Numbered from the stretch's first letter, positions 36,073-44,962 are shown. The stretch is DNA of 64,000 nt from Motilimonas pumila (GCF_003596335.1 NZ_QZCH01000010.1:1-64000), one strand, 5' to 3'. A program made the numbers and translations. The notes: generated by a model not told the origin, from the letters alone.

Positions 36073-36399
36073 CTCATTAAACTGAAACAAGAATTCTTTT
36101 ATTTTTCATTGAGCACCTGCGCCCCTTTGTGATTTTAGACGCTCACCCTAAATCGCTAAAAAGGTTAGCAAGTTGTTGATGTTTATCACTAAAACAAACA
36201 ACTAGCACTTTATTTAATGCTCTTTTAAATCGACTTATCACCTCGCTCTCATAGTATAAGTTTTACCTGTTTATCTCAGGTAACACACTCTTGGTTGAGT
36301 TTTAGATTTGATAAAGCACCTTAGTATGCTTTGCAGCTATCAGTCGTAATCTTAGTTACAACCAATCCTATTTTTGCATTCAGTCAAAGGATTCGACTA
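36073..36399 (+). promoter_or_regulatory. Upstream region and leader of chitinase 3
   Basis: It shares CTAGCACT..ATTTAATGCTCTT and GATTTGATA-AGCACC blocks with the region before chitinase 2, but lacks about 105 nt that hold hairpins 1-3 there. A hairpin ACCTG/CAGGT (about 36266-36282) is present instead. The Shine-Dalgarno hairpin AGTC-AAAGGATTC-GACT (36382-36398) is kept, one nt from the ATG. Confidence 0.5.
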
Positions 36400-38883
36400 A
36401 TGAAAAAAAATCTACTGGCCGCTTCTATCTTAGCGGCAGTAAGTGGCAGCGTAATGGCTGCTCCAGCAGCGCCAAGCATCGACTTGTACGGCTCTAACAA
36501 CCTTCAGTTCTCTAAAATTCAACTGGCAATGGACACAACCTCTGGTTACAACTCCATGGTTCAGTACAATGAAGAAGCTGAAATCGGCATCAAATTCAAC
36601 CAGTGGTCTGGTACTCCTGGTGACACTTACCGCGTATTATTTGACGGCATTGAAGTAGCAACTGGCCCTATCACTGGCAGCCAAACTACTACTAGCTTCA
36701 AATACTCTAAAGGTGGTGTTTACCAAGTAGTTATCGAAGCATGTGATAGCACTGGCTGTACTGCAAGTGCTGCTGCTGAACTAACGCTAGCTGATACAGA
36801 TGGTTCTCACTTAGCGCCGCTAACAATGAACATCGACCCTAACAACAAAACTTACAACACTGATAAAAACACAGTGGTGGGTACTTACTTTGTTGAATGG
36901 GGCATTTTTGCCCGCGATTACACTGTGGACAACATCCCTGCGGATAACCTAACTCACATTCTTTACGGCTTCATTCCAATTTGTGGCCCTAACGAATCAC
37001 TAAAATCTGTTGGCGGCAGTAGCTTTAAGGCGCTGCAAGTCGCTTGTCAGGACGTTAATGACTATGAAGTCGTGATTCACGATCCGTTTGCGGCTTATCA
37101 AAAGATCTTTAAGCAAGCGGGCCATAACTTCAACACGCCTATTAAAGGTAACTATGCGATGATGATGGCGCTTAAAAAGCGCTATCCAGACCTGAAAATT
37201 CTGCCCTCTGTCGGAGGCTGGACACTGTCTGACCCATTCTTTGACTTCACTGACAAAGCTAACCGTGATGTATTCGTCGCATCGGTTAAAAAGTTCTTAA
37301 AAACTTGGAAGTTCTTCGACGGTGTGGACATCGACTGGGAATTCCCTGGTGGCGGCGGTGAAAACGCAAGCTTAGGTGACCCTGTAAACGACGGCCCAGC
37401 ATACGTTGCCCTAATGGCAGAGCTTCGCGCTATGCTTGACGAGCTTTCGCTAGAAACAGGTAAAGAATATGAAGTTACTTCTGCTATCGGTGTAGGTTAC
37501 GACAAAATCGAAGACGTTGACTACGCTCAAGCGGTTCAGTACATGGACTACATCTTCGCGATGACTTACGATTTCTACGGCGGCTGGAACAACGTACCAG
37601 GTCACCAAACTGCACTTTACTGTGGTTCATTCATGGCTCCAGGCCAGTGTGATGGCTCTGGTGTAGATGCTGAAGGCGTGCCTTTCAAAGGTCCTGCTTA
37701 CACAGCTGACAACGGTATCCAACTGCTGCTGGCGCAAGGTGTGCCCGCGAAAAAACTCGTACTAGGTGCTGCTATGTACGGTCGTGGTTGGGACGGCGTA
37801 ATGCCTCCTAGCTTGACAGATCCTAACAACCCTATGACAGGCACAGGTAACGGTAAACTCACAGGAACAACAACTCAGGGCGTATGGGAAGCAGGCGTAA
37901 TTGATTATAAAGGCATTAAAAAGTATATGCTTGGGGCTAACAATCAAGGCATCAACGGCTTTGAATACGGCTACGACGAGCAAGCGCAAGCGCCTTACGT
38001 GTGGAACCGTACTACTGGTCAGTTAATTACTTTTGATGACGCACGCTCAACCAAGACCAAAGGTGCATACGCACGAGAGCTAGGCCTAGCAGGTATGTTT
38101 TCGTGGGAAATTGACGCGGATAACGGCGACATCCTAAACGCAATACATGACGGTCTAACGGGTTATGTGCCAGTAACCGAAAAGCCTACGTTACCGCCAA
38201 CACTGATCCCAACCGATGATGTGCCACCGCCATCATTGCCACCCGTCACCGTAACACCTACACCGCCACCGCCGACCCAGCCGCCGGTTGTTGGTTGTGA
38301 TGGCGATCTTATCTACGGTGACATAGCCCCTACTTGTGTGCCGGTCACTCCCCCCCCAACCCAACCGCCCGTTATCGGTTGTGATGGAGAGCTTATCTAC
38401 GGTGGCATGGCGCCGACATGCTTACCAGCCACACCTATAGTTGTAACAGAACCACCTGTGACTGAGCCACCAATAACTTGGCCACCTTGCCCTGTTTATG
38501 ATGATGGCCGTCAAAGTCTAAGCTGCCCTCCACCGCCTCCGCCAACTTGGATTGCGGGCTTAACTCAGGTTAATAACGGTGACGTCGTATCCTATATGGG
38601 AGCTTGTTATGAGGCTAAGAACAACCCTGGCGTATGGGAAGCACCACGCGCTGGCGGTAACTGGTTTTGGACCGAAGTGGGTTGTTATGGCAACGTAACA
38701 AAGCCCACCACAGTGCCGACTCAGCCAACTCAAGCGCCTGTTCAAGGCAGCTGGAGTGCAGATACCGTTTATACCAGCGGCCAACAAGTGACTGCAAACG
38801 GTGTTACCTACGAAGCCAGATGGTGGACGCAAGGGGATAACCCTGAGCAAACTGGCGACTGGGGGGTGTGGAAAAAGCTTTAA
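36400..38883 (+). CDS. Secreted ChiA-type GH18 chitinase, copy 3
   Basis: 827 residues; ATG at 36400. Signal peptide about 1-20 (LLAASILAAVSGSVMA). ChiA-type N-domain and GH18 barrel with DGVDIDWEFPGG (catalytic E314); the first 150 codons are almost base-identical to copy 2, while later blocks are more diverged. The linker differs from both sisters: Pro/Thr-rich with three Cys pairs (C633-C646, C661-C674, C697-C709). Two CBM5/12 domains follow, ending TGDWGVWKKL. All catalytic residues are kept, so it should be active. Different linkers and leaders suggest division of labour on chitin forms. Confidence 0.96.
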   Translation: MKKNLLAASILAAVSGSVMAAPAAPSIDLYGSNNLQFSKIQLAMDTTSGYNSMVQYNEEAEIGIKFNQWSGTPGDTYRVLFDGIEVATGPITGSQTTTSFKYSKGGVYQVVIEACDSTGCTASAAAELTLADTDGSHLAPLTMNIDPNNKTYNTDKNTVVGTYFVEWGIFARDYTVDNIPADNLTHILYGFIPICGPNESLKSVGGSSFKALQVACQDVNDYEVVIHDPFAAYQKIFKQAGHNFNTPIKGNYAMMMALKKRYPDLKILPSVGGWTLSDPFFDFTDKANRDVFVASVKKFLKTWKFFDGVDIDWEFPGGGGENASLGDPVNDGPAYVALMAELRAMLDELSLETGKEYEVTSAIGVGYDKIEDVDYAQAVQYMDYIFAMTYDFYGGWNNVPGHQTALYCGSFMAPGQCDGSGVDAEGVPFKGPAYTADNGIQLLLAQGVPAKKLVLGAAMYGRGWDGVMPPSLTDPNNPMTGTGNGKLTGTTTQGVWEAGVIDYKGIKKYMLGANNQGINGFEYGYDEQAQAPYVWNRTTGQLITFDDARSTKTKGAYARELGLAGMFSWEIDADNGDILNAIHDGLTGYVPVTEKPTLPPTLIPTDDVPPPSLPPVTVTPTPPPPTQPPVVGCDGDLIYGDIAPTCVPVTPPPTQPPVIGCDGELIYGGMAPTCLPATPIVVTEPPVTEPPITWPPCPVYDDGRQSLSCPPPPPPTWIAGLTQVNNGDVVSYMGACYEAKNNPGVWEAPRAGGNWFWTEVGCYGNVTKPTTVPTQPTQAPVQGSWSADTVYTSGQQVTANGVTYEARWWTQGDNPEQTGDWGVWKKL
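38266..38430 (+). repeat. Duplicated Cys-loop segment in the chitinase 3 linker
   Basis: Two consecutive copies of PPPTQPPV-x-GCDG-x-LIYG-xx-APTC-x-P, each with a Cys pair spaced by 12 residues. A third, unrelated Cys pair (CPVYDDGRQSLSC) follows at 38488-38526. They probably form small disulfide loops in a Pro-rich stalk. Confidence 0.85.
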
Positions 38884-38912
38884 CGACAGCCAGAGCTAAC
38901 ACTGACTACACC

Positions 38913-38945
38913 AAGAAAGGGCGCCATTGCGCCCTTTCTTGTTTT
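38913..38945 (+). terminator. Terminator of chitinase 3
   Basis: AAGAAAGGGCGC / GCGCCCTTTCTT, 12 bp perfect, loop CATT, then GTTTT. The following stretch to 39117 shows no gene. Confidence 0.92.
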
Positions 38946-39117
38946 AAAATTACAAAAAAAGAAAACGCGAACAAAAAACCAAGCCAAAATCACACTAAAA
39001 GGTAACTTTGCAACCTAAAGCGAAGCGATTCAATCATTAATGATGATTAACCTCACAAAAAAACCTAAACGACACACCCTAGATCACTTTTTTCTGTAAA
39101 TTTATTACAAAAAGTAC

Positions 39118-39168
39118 TTGCGCGATTTGTTCGGTAGCAGTATTATGAAACTGTTCTCAAAGAGAACA
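39118..39168 (+). promoter_or_regulatory. Promoter with a palindrome at the start site of the 42-residue protein gene
   Basis: TTGCGC (39118-39123) and TATTAT (39141-39146) are 17 bp apart, predicting a start near 39153. A palindrome TGTTCTC-AAA-GAGAACA lies at 39152-39168, exactly at the predicted +1. It could be an operator or a 5' hairpin on the transcript. Confidence 0.45.
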
Positions 39169-39207
39169 CACAAAAACAAACAGTTAAATAAACAGAGAGG
39201 TAACATT

Positions 39208-39336
39208 ATGTTATTTGGTAACGCAGCAGCAGATTTTGGTCGTGCAACACTTCAAGAGCGTGAAGCTCAACGTAAAGCAAGCTTGAACCTAGCGGGCCTT
39301 TTCAGCAACAAGAAAAAAGCTAAAAAAGTAAAGTAA
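39208..39336 (+). CDS. Small basic protein of unknown function, 42 residues
   Basis: MLFGNAAADFGRATLQEREA begins the product, and a Lys-rich tail (SNKKKAKKVK) ends it. The ATG at 39208 has GAGAGGT 7 nt upstream and lies downstream of the predicted transcription start, so the longer frame from 39118 is not used. No signal peptide or membrane helix. Codons are biased to preferred forms (GGT, CGT, GCA), like the neighbouring chitinase 2, suggesting strong expression. I do not recognise the family. The basic tail could bind nucleic acid or ribosomes. Confidence 0.65.
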   Translation: MLFGNAAADFGRATLQEREAQRKASLNLAGLFSNKKKAKKVK

Positions 39337-39447
39337 GTAAATTATAAACCTTCCTTCTGTATTTACACAGAAATGCAACATTATTAATAAGCAGAACACA
39401 GAGAATAGCTCCAATCATGGAGCAAATATTCTCACTTCTCACAGCTT

Positions 39448-39957
39448 TTATCCCTTCTTCAAGCTATACACCAGGACCGGTGTTTCAAACATTTCCGTTT
39501 CTTGCTCGAGTTCAAATCCCGAATTCTCAGCCACTTTGATAGACGCCGCATTCTTTTGTGAAATAAAAGAGATTAATCGCGTCAAGCCAAGTTCACGAAA
39601 AGCGTATTCACTGGCAGCCTGTGCCGCTTCGCTCGCAATGCCAACCCCCCAAAAATCCGGGTGTAACCGATAAGCCAGTTCAACTTCGTCTTCACCTTGA
39701 AAGCGATGAAAAAAGTGACCACAAAAGCCAACAAGTTGTTGATGTTCTATGCTTTCAACCGCCCACAAGCTGTAGCCTTTTGATTGATAAGTATCGAGGA
39801 TGTTTTGCAAAAATGTAGCTGATTGCTGTTTACTAAGCGGGCCCGACATAGAATATTTCATGACTTGGCGATTGGACATTATGGCATGAACACGCTCAAG
39901 ATCATCAAGGGTAAAGTGTCGCAGTGTCAGTCGTTTAGTTTGCGCTATTACAGACAT
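39448..39957 (-). CDS. GNAT-family N-acetyltransferase (RimJ/RimL-like)
   Basis: 169 residues. TKRLTLRHFTLDDLERVHAI begins the Acetyltransf_3 type fold. ELAYRLHPDFWGVGIASEAAQAASEYAF is the acetyl-CoA binding loop (R/Q-x-x-G-x-G/A), and ISFISQKNAASIKVAENSGF is the usual C-terminal motif. It may acetylate a protein N-terminus, a ribosomal protein or a small amine; the sequence does not tell. It stands alone between the 42-residue gene and hemE. Confidence 0.87.
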   Translation of the reverse strand: MSVIAQTKRLTLRHFTLDDLERVHAIMSNRQVMKYSMSGPLSKQQSATFLQNILDTYQSKGYSLWAVESIEHQQLVGFCGHFFHRFQGEDEVELAYRLHPDFWGVGIASEAAQAASEYAFRELGLTRLISFISQKNAASIKVAENSGFELEQETEMFETPVLVYSLKKG

Positions 39958-40033
39958 TGGCTGAAATCCTATTATGCAATAGTTTCACTATCATACCAGT
40001 TGTTAATAAAATGTAAAAGCGCAGTATGCGGGC

Positions 40034-40058
40034 ATAAAAAAAGCCACCGAAGTGGCCT
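40034..40058 (-). terminator. Intrinsic terminator of hemE
   Basis: On the minus strand GGCCAC-TTCG-GTGGC is followed by seven T residues, a UUCG-tetraloop terminator 14 nt past the stop codon. Confidence 0.9.
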
Positions 40059-40071
40059 TAACGTTTTCGGC

Positions 40072-41139
40072 TTATTTATGATAAGGCCGACTTAACTCAT
40101 TCACTGCTTTAATAAAGACGCCTGCATGTTCAGGGTCTACATCGAGGTGAATACCGTGTCCTAAGTTAAATACATGGCCGGTATTATTATGGCCATAACC
40201 TTCTAAAATAGTCGCCACTTCTTGGCGAATACGTTCTGGAGAGGCGTAAAGCATAGAAGGATCCATATTGCCTTGTAATGCTACCTTATCACCCACTCGT
40301 GCTTTGGCATCGGCAATATCAATGGTCCAATCTAGGCCGACAGCATCACAACCCGTAGCCGCAATGGCTTCTAGCCACATACCACCATTTTTGGTAAATA
40401 AGGTAACGGGGACACGACGGCCATCATTTTCTCGTTGTAGTCCGGCGACAATTTTCTCCATGTACTGCAGCGAAAACTCTTTGTAATCGCGCGGTGACAA
40501 CACGCCACCCCAAGTATCAAAGATCATCAAAGATTGCGCACCAGCAGCGACCTGTGCATTCAAATAATCAATCACAGAGTCGGCCACTTTGTCTAATAAC
40601 AAGTGCAATAATTTGGGCTCGGCGAACGCCATTTTCTTAATTTTGGTAAATGCCTTTGAAGAGCCGCCCTCTACCATGTAAGTGGCTAGCGTCCAAGGGC
40701 TCCCTGAAAAACCAATAAGAGGAACTTCACCCTTTAGCTCGCGGCGAATTGTACGTACTGCATTCATCACATACTGCAACTCACCTTCTGGATCAGGCAT
40801 GATGAGCTTTTCAATATCAGCCTTGCAAGTAATCGGGCGTTCAAACTTAGGGCCTTCACCGGTTTCAAAATACAGGCCTAATCCCATCGCATCGGGAATG
40901 GTCAATATGTCAGAGAATAAAATGGCCGCGTCCAAGGCATAACGACGCAGTGGTTGCAACGTCACTTCACAAGCTAAATCCGCATTTTTACACAGAGACA
41001 TAAAGTCACCCGCTTGCGCACGGGTTGCTTTGTATTCAGGCAAGTAACGCCCGGCTTGTCGCATCATCCACACTGGAGTTTGGTCTACAGGTTGCTTTAA
41101 TAAAGCACGTAAGTAACGGTCGTTTTTTAATTCGCTCAT
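40072..41139 (-). CDS. hemE: Uroporphyrinogen decarboxylase
   Basis: 355 residues, the family length. It converts uroporphyrinogen III to coproporphyrinogen III in haem synthesis. The signature [19 protein letters not shown] carries the substrate Arg residues, with [31 protein letters not shown] and the C-terminal [19 protein letters not shown]. It follows nudC on the same strand about 100 nt away, as in E. coli (rsd / nudC-hemE). Confidence 0.97.
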   Translation of the reverse strand: MSELKNDRYLRALLKQPVDQTPVWMMRQAGRYLPEYKATRAQAGDFMSLCKNADLACEVTLQPLRRYALDAAILFSDILTIPDAMGLGLYFETGEGPKFERPITCKADIEKLIMPDPEGELQYVMNAVRTIRRELKGEVPLIGFSGSPWTLATYMVEGGSSKAFTKIKKMAFAEPKLLHLLLDKVADSVIDYLNAQVAAGAQSLMIFDTWGGVLSPRDYKEFSLQYMEKIVAGLQRENDGRRVPVTLFTKNGGMWLEAIAATGCDAVGLDWTIDIADAKARVGDKVALQGNMDPSMLYASPERIRQEVATILEGYGHNNTGHVFNLGHGIHLDVDPEHAGVFIKAVNELSRPYHK

Positions 41140-41239
41140 TGGAGGTCCATTTATCGCATTTCTGAGCGGATTGTAACAAAGCTAAAGGGGAAGCGAAACG
41201 CTTGTAAGCGCAAGCTTGCTAAGAGCGTTTCTTTGTGAC

Positions 41240-42088
41240 CTAACGGCAACGGTGGCGGATCTTCTCAATTAATGCTCGAGCCAGAGTGCCCTCTGGAGGT
41301 AAGAGCGGTAACTGATCAAAGCTAAACCAGTCGGCTGCCTGCAATTCATTTGGATCTATATGAATATCACCACTGTCATAATCCGCTACAAATCCCATCA
41401 TCAGTGAATGCGGGAACGGCCAGGGCTGACTTTTCACATAACTGATATTTTTTACCTTAATGCCCGCTTCTTCAAACACCTCTCGTTGCACGCATTGTTC
41501 TAAGGTCTCTCCCGCTTCGACAAACCCGGCTAAGGTGGTAAAGATTTCATTTCCTGGCTGATTATGGCGTACATGGTTTGCCAGTAGTATGCGCTTATCT
41601 TTGCGAATTGCCACAATAATGCAAGGCGATATACGCGGATAGCAACGATGGCCACAATCGTAACACTTCAACGCCAGCTCCCAGTCGATGTGTGTCATGG
41701 TATTGCCGCAGCGCCCGCAAAAGCGATGTGTATCTAAAAAGTTGGCTATTTGCACCGCACGGCCCGCCATATTAAACAGCGATTCATCGGTTCGGCTTAG
41801 CAAATAGCGCAACGGGCGAAATTCGCCCATGCCCATGTCTTGTTCTTCCTGACCTAGGTCCACCAAATAACATGGGCTCGCATCATACTCCCCTATCGGT
41901 AACACGGACTCGGGCAAAATGTCGGGAAATGGTAACTCTTGCAAGCTTCCAAAAGGAATTGCACAACTCATATGAGAGACTAAAATTTTTCCACCCGCCA
42001 GAATAAACCACCAGCTATTTTCAGTCTGATTCAGAACTAGTTGATTATTTTGCAAGTTTCTTCTCTCCACAATTTCCATATAGCTCAC
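41240..42088 (-). CDS. nudC: NAD+/NADH pyrophosphatase and RNA deNADding enzyme NudC
   Basis: 282 residues. A zinc ribbon with four Cys (FCGRCGNTMTH...LKCYDCGHRCYPR) precedes a Nudix box GFVEAGETLEQCVQREVFEE, followed by SQPWPFPHSLMMGF, the NADH-specific SQPWPFPxS motif. It cleaves NAD(H) and removes NAD caps from RNA. Divergent from rsd and upstream of hemE, the conserved gene order. Confidence 0.96.
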   Translation of the reverse strand: MSYMEIVERRNLQNNQLVLNQTENSWWFILAGGKILVSHMSCAIPFGSLQELPFPDILPESVLPIGEYDASPCYLVDLGQEEQDMGMGEFRPLRYLLSRTDESLFNMAGRAVQIANFLDTHRFCGRCGNTMTHIDWELALKCYDCGHRCYPRISPCIIVAIRKDKRILLANHVRHNQPGNEIFTTLAGFVEAGETLEQCVQREVFEEAGIKVKNISYVKSQPWPFPHSLMMGFVADYDSGDIHIDPNELQAADWFSFDQLPLLPPEGTLARALIEKIRHRCR

Positions 42089-42191
42089 AGTTATACATGA
42101 ACGCCGTTTAAGTAACCAAATTACTGTTGACGATAAGGTCAGATTTCATTACTTATAACAGTATGCCAGAATAAAATGCCAAGGATAAACA

Positions 42192-42665
42192 ATGCTAACA
42201 AAACTTGAACAAGCAAAATTGGAATGGGGCGGTTCGTCACACATCATTGATAACTGGCTAAATGATCGCCAAACCGTACTTGTCGGTTATTGTGAATTAG
42301 CAGGTTTACCGCCTTACAACAAAGATGAACAAACCCTGCCTAGCCCAGAAAAGGTGCAGGAATTTTGCCAGGTGCTGGTGGATTATTTATCTACTGGCCA
42401 TTTTGAAATTTACGACCAAGTCGTTTCCAAATGTGAAAGCCATGGTAAAGCGAGTGTCACTCTTGCTAAAGAGCTCTACCCCAAAATTTCTGATACCACG
42501 GACACAGCGCTCGCTTTTAACGACAAGTATGCAGAAGCTGAACTTGATGAGCATGCAGCATCGTTTGATTTGGACTTATCTCAATTAGGTCAAATTATGG
42601 AACAAAGATTTGCCCTTGAAGATCAGTTGCTAGAAACCTTGCACAGCAAACACGTAACGGCATAA
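42192..42665 (+). CDS. rsd: Regulator of sigma D (anti-sigma70 factor)
   Basis: 157 residues, close to E. coli Rsd (158). An all-helical AlgQ/Rsd protein (MLTKLEQAKLEWGGSSHIID, then VLVGYCELAGLPP and GHFEIYDQVVSKCE). It binds domain 4 of sigma-70 in stationary phase, and in E. coli also affects SpoT. Divergent from nudC with 103 nt between. A bidirectional terminator separates it from fkpA. Confidence 0.93.
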   Translation: MLTKLEQAKLEWGGSSHIIDNWLNDRQTVLVGYCELAGLPPYNKDEQTLPSPEKVQEFCQVLVDYLSTGHFEIYDQVVSKCESHGKASVTLAKELYPKISDTTDTALAFNDKYAEAELDEHAASFDLDLSQLGQIMEQRFALEDQLLETLHSKHVTA

Positions 42666-42712
42666 ATACTGATAGGCTGCTCTTCGCGTCAAACCAGTAA
42701 ACATAAAGACAT

Positions 42713-42742
42713 AAAAAAAGGGAGCCATCGGCTCCCTTTTTG
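42713..42742. terminator. Bidirectional terminator of rsd and fkpA
   Basis: GGGAGCC-ATC-GGCTCCC stem with A-run before and T-run after, between convergent genes. Confidence 0.92.
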
Positions 42743-42758
42743 ATTTTGTCGTGCCGGC

Positions 42759-43631
42759 TTATTCCGCAGCTTTTGTTTCAGCTTCTACTTTTTCAGCTTC
42801 AATAGCAGGCTGAGCAGGAGCTTCTTCGCCACCAGCAATAGAGATAAGCTCTACATCAAATACGAGTGCAGAGTGCGGCGGAATATTGCCAGCGCCTTGC
42901 TCACCGTAAGCTAGCTCAGAAGGGATAGTAAACTGGTATTTAGAGCCAACTTCCATCAGCTGTACGCCTTCAGTCCAGCCTGGGATAACACGGTTTAGCG
43001 GGAACGTTGCAGGTTGACCACGAGAAACTGAGCTATCGAACACGGTGCCGTCAGTGAGGCGACCTTCATAGTGAACTGTTACTGTGTCTGCCGCTTGTGG
43101 TTTATCACCACCTTTACCCGCAGTCAACACTTGGTACTGCAGACCTGAATCTGTAGTGGTAATGCCTTCTTTCTTGGCATTTTCAGCTAAGTACTTAGCT
43201 GATTCTTCTTTAGCCTTTGCAGCTGCTTCAGCTTGTTTAGCTTGCGCTACTTCGCTTAGCTTTTTGTCGTAAGCTTGCAGTGTTGCAACCACTTCTTCGT
43301 CGTTGAGTTTAAGTTCATCACGTAATGCGTCAGAGATACCGGCAATGATTTGCTCTTTGTCTAAAGACATTCCCAATGCTTCTTGCTCGCCCATTGTTTT
43401 TTGAATGTAACGAGAAACAGATACGCCAATCGCGTAAGCTGCTTTTGCATCTTCGCTAGCAAATTCTGCAGTTGTAGTTGCAGTTTCTGCTGATGCTTCG
43501 GCTGGTAGCGTCACCGCTTTGGCTTCTTCAGCTTTCGCCGCTTCCGGTGCGACTTGTGCTTCTTTTTCTTGACAACCTGTGGCCGCAAATACTGCGCCCG
43601 CTAAAAGCGATACTTTAAACAAATTTTTCAT
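42759..43631 (-). CDS. fkpA: FKBP-type peptidyl-prolyl isomerase FkpA, probable lipoprotein
   Basis: 290 residues. The N-terminus MKNLFKVSLLAGAVFAATGC ends in a lipobox, so it may be an acylated form of the periplasmic chaperone. Residues about 60-155 are the helical dimerisation domain (AKAAYAIGVSVSRYIQ, IIAGISDALR). About 165-270 is the FKBP domain (VTVHYEGRLTDGTVFDSS, PGWTEGVQLMEVGSKYQFTI, SALVFDVELI). An acidic Glu/Ala-rich tail follows. It stands beside the WD40 and slyX genes, matching the fkpA-slyX-slyD neighbourhood of E. coli. Confidence 0.93.
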   Translation of the reverse strand: MKNLFKVSLLAGAVFAATGCQEKEAQVAPEAAKAEEAKAVTLPAEASAETATTTAEFASEDAKAAYAIGVSVSRYIQKTMGEQEALGMSLDKEQIIAGISDALRDELKLNDEEVVATLQAYDKKLSEVAQAKQAEAAAKAKEESAKYLAENAKKEGITTTDSGLQYQVLTAGKGGDKPQAADTVTVHYEGRLTDGTVFDSSVSRGQPATFPLNRVIPGWTEGVQLMEVGSKYQFTIPSELAYGEQGAGNIPPHSALVFDVELISIAGGEEAPAQPAIEAEKVEAETKAAE

Positions 43632-43748
43632 TAACTATCTTCTCCAAAAAGTGTATCAATGTACATAATCGATATACAGATAAAGGTTTAGCGTGGAAAA
43701 TCCATTTATACTAACGCTAACCTATAAACCAACAAGTAGACTACAAAG

Positions 43749-44732
43749 ATGGCTAAAGGTGCAATCTTTTTCTCTTTGATTCAGGCGATATTATTAACCG
43801 CATGCAGTGAAGAGCGGTTACCTGTCACACAAATAGAACACGCTACCGACAGCGCTTATGCCGCAGATATTAGCCGCGACGGCCAGTTGAGCGTGGTGTC
43901 ATCGATTCATCACGGCCTAACGTTGTGGGATAACCAAAAAAACCTCGTTAAATTCCAATGGCGTGTCGGCAGCGAAGAAAACAACGCCGTCTTTATTACC
44001 CGTTTTTCCGACAATGGCTCTCACGTAGTAACCGCGAGCCGCGACGAGTTTGCAGTATGGGACACCAATAACGGAGAGTCAAAAGGCTTTTACAAGATAC
44101 GTCAATCCAACATTCGCGATATCGCCCTGTCTAACTCTGGGCGTTACGTATTATACGGCCTCGCAAATGGCGTAGTGGTGCATGTCGACTTAACAACAGG
44201 CCGTAGGCTAGAATTTCTCGGCCACACTGAAAAAATTAATGCCGTAGATCTTTCTGCGAATGGTCATTACGCCTTAACTGGAGGTAATGATTATACCGCC
44301 TATTTGTGGGACACCCGTACCGCCCAAGTTGTGCATAAATTTACTCACCCCAGCCGCGTTACTATGGTTGAGCTAGAGCGAACGGGTAAACTTGCATTTA
44401 CCGCCGACAGCCAAAAACAGGCTAACGTATGGCAAATCCAAACCGGTGAAGCCTTGTCTCGATTGCGCTACTTAGCTCGCCAAGAGGTCTTTAGCAGTGC
44501 GCGTTTTGTGGCTGACGGTCAATACTTACTCACCGGCTCACCAGCACGTCAGGTGTTACTGTGGGACGTTGCGACGGGTAAGCAGCTACAAAAATGGCAC
44601 GTTAGCCCAAGAAAAAACAGCCGACCGAAAAGCGCTGTTGTATACTCTGCCACATTAGTTGACCAACAAGTGATCACTGAAAGCTCCGCCGGACTACTCG
44701 AGTACTGGCCAGTAAACAGTCGTATCCCATAG
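43749..44732 (+). CDS. WD40-repeat lipoprotein
   Basis: 327 residues. Lipobox in MAKGAIFFSLIQAILLTAC, then about seven WD40-like blades, for example AYAADISRDGQLSVVSSIHHGLTLWD and AVDLSANGHYALTGGNDYTAYLWD, each ending LWD, VWD or VWQ. It is a likely envelope scaffold or sensor; no partner is known. Five nt separate it from slyX, so they form one operon, divergent from fkpA, a layout seen in several Alteromonadales. Confidence 0.88.
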   Translation: MAKGAIFFSLIQAILLTACSEERLPVTQIEHATDSAYAADISRDGQLSVVSSIHHGLTLWDNQKNLVKFQWRVGSEENNAVFITRFSDNGSHVVTASRDEFAVWDTNNGESKGFYKIRQSNIRDIALSNSGRYVLYGLANGVVVHVDLTTGRRLEFLGHTEKINAVDLSANGHYALTGGNDYTAYLWDTRTAQVVHKFTHPSRVTMVELERTGKLAFTADSQKQANVWQIQTGEALSRLRYLARQEVFSSARFVADGQYLLTGSPARQVLLWDVATGKQLQKWHVSPRKNSRPKSAVVYSATLVDQQVITESSAGLLEYWPVNSRIP

Positions 44733-44737
44733 AAGCC

Positions 44738-44962
44738 ATGACAGAAATCAGCGATATTCTTAACCGTCTTGAGTACCTAGAAACGAAAGTAGCTTTTCAA
44801 GACGACACCATTGAAGCCTTAAACCAAGAAATAGCCGAACAACAAAATAAAATCGAAACCTTGCGATCACAAATGCAATTTTTGGTTCAAAAAATGAAGG
44901 ACGGACACGTAGAAAATCAAGTCGCCAGCGAGGCGGAAGAAACCCCTCCGCCACACTATTAA
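44738..44962 (+). CDS. slyX: SlyX family protein
   Basis: 74 residues, a single coiled coil (LNRLEYLETKVAFQDDTIEALNQEI) ending in the typical PPPHY. The function is unknown; SlyX is conserved near slyD/fkpA in gammaproteobacteria. Overlapping minus-strand frames are shadows. Confidence 0.93.
   Translation: MTEISDILNRLEYLETKVAFQDDTIEALNQEIAEQQNKIETLRSQMQFLVQKMKDGHVENQVASEAEETPPPHY

Noticed and set aside
39118..39207. N-terminal extension of the 42-residue protein
   Set aside because: It begins at the predicted -35 region and has a weak TTG start; the internal ATG with GAGAGGT is much better.
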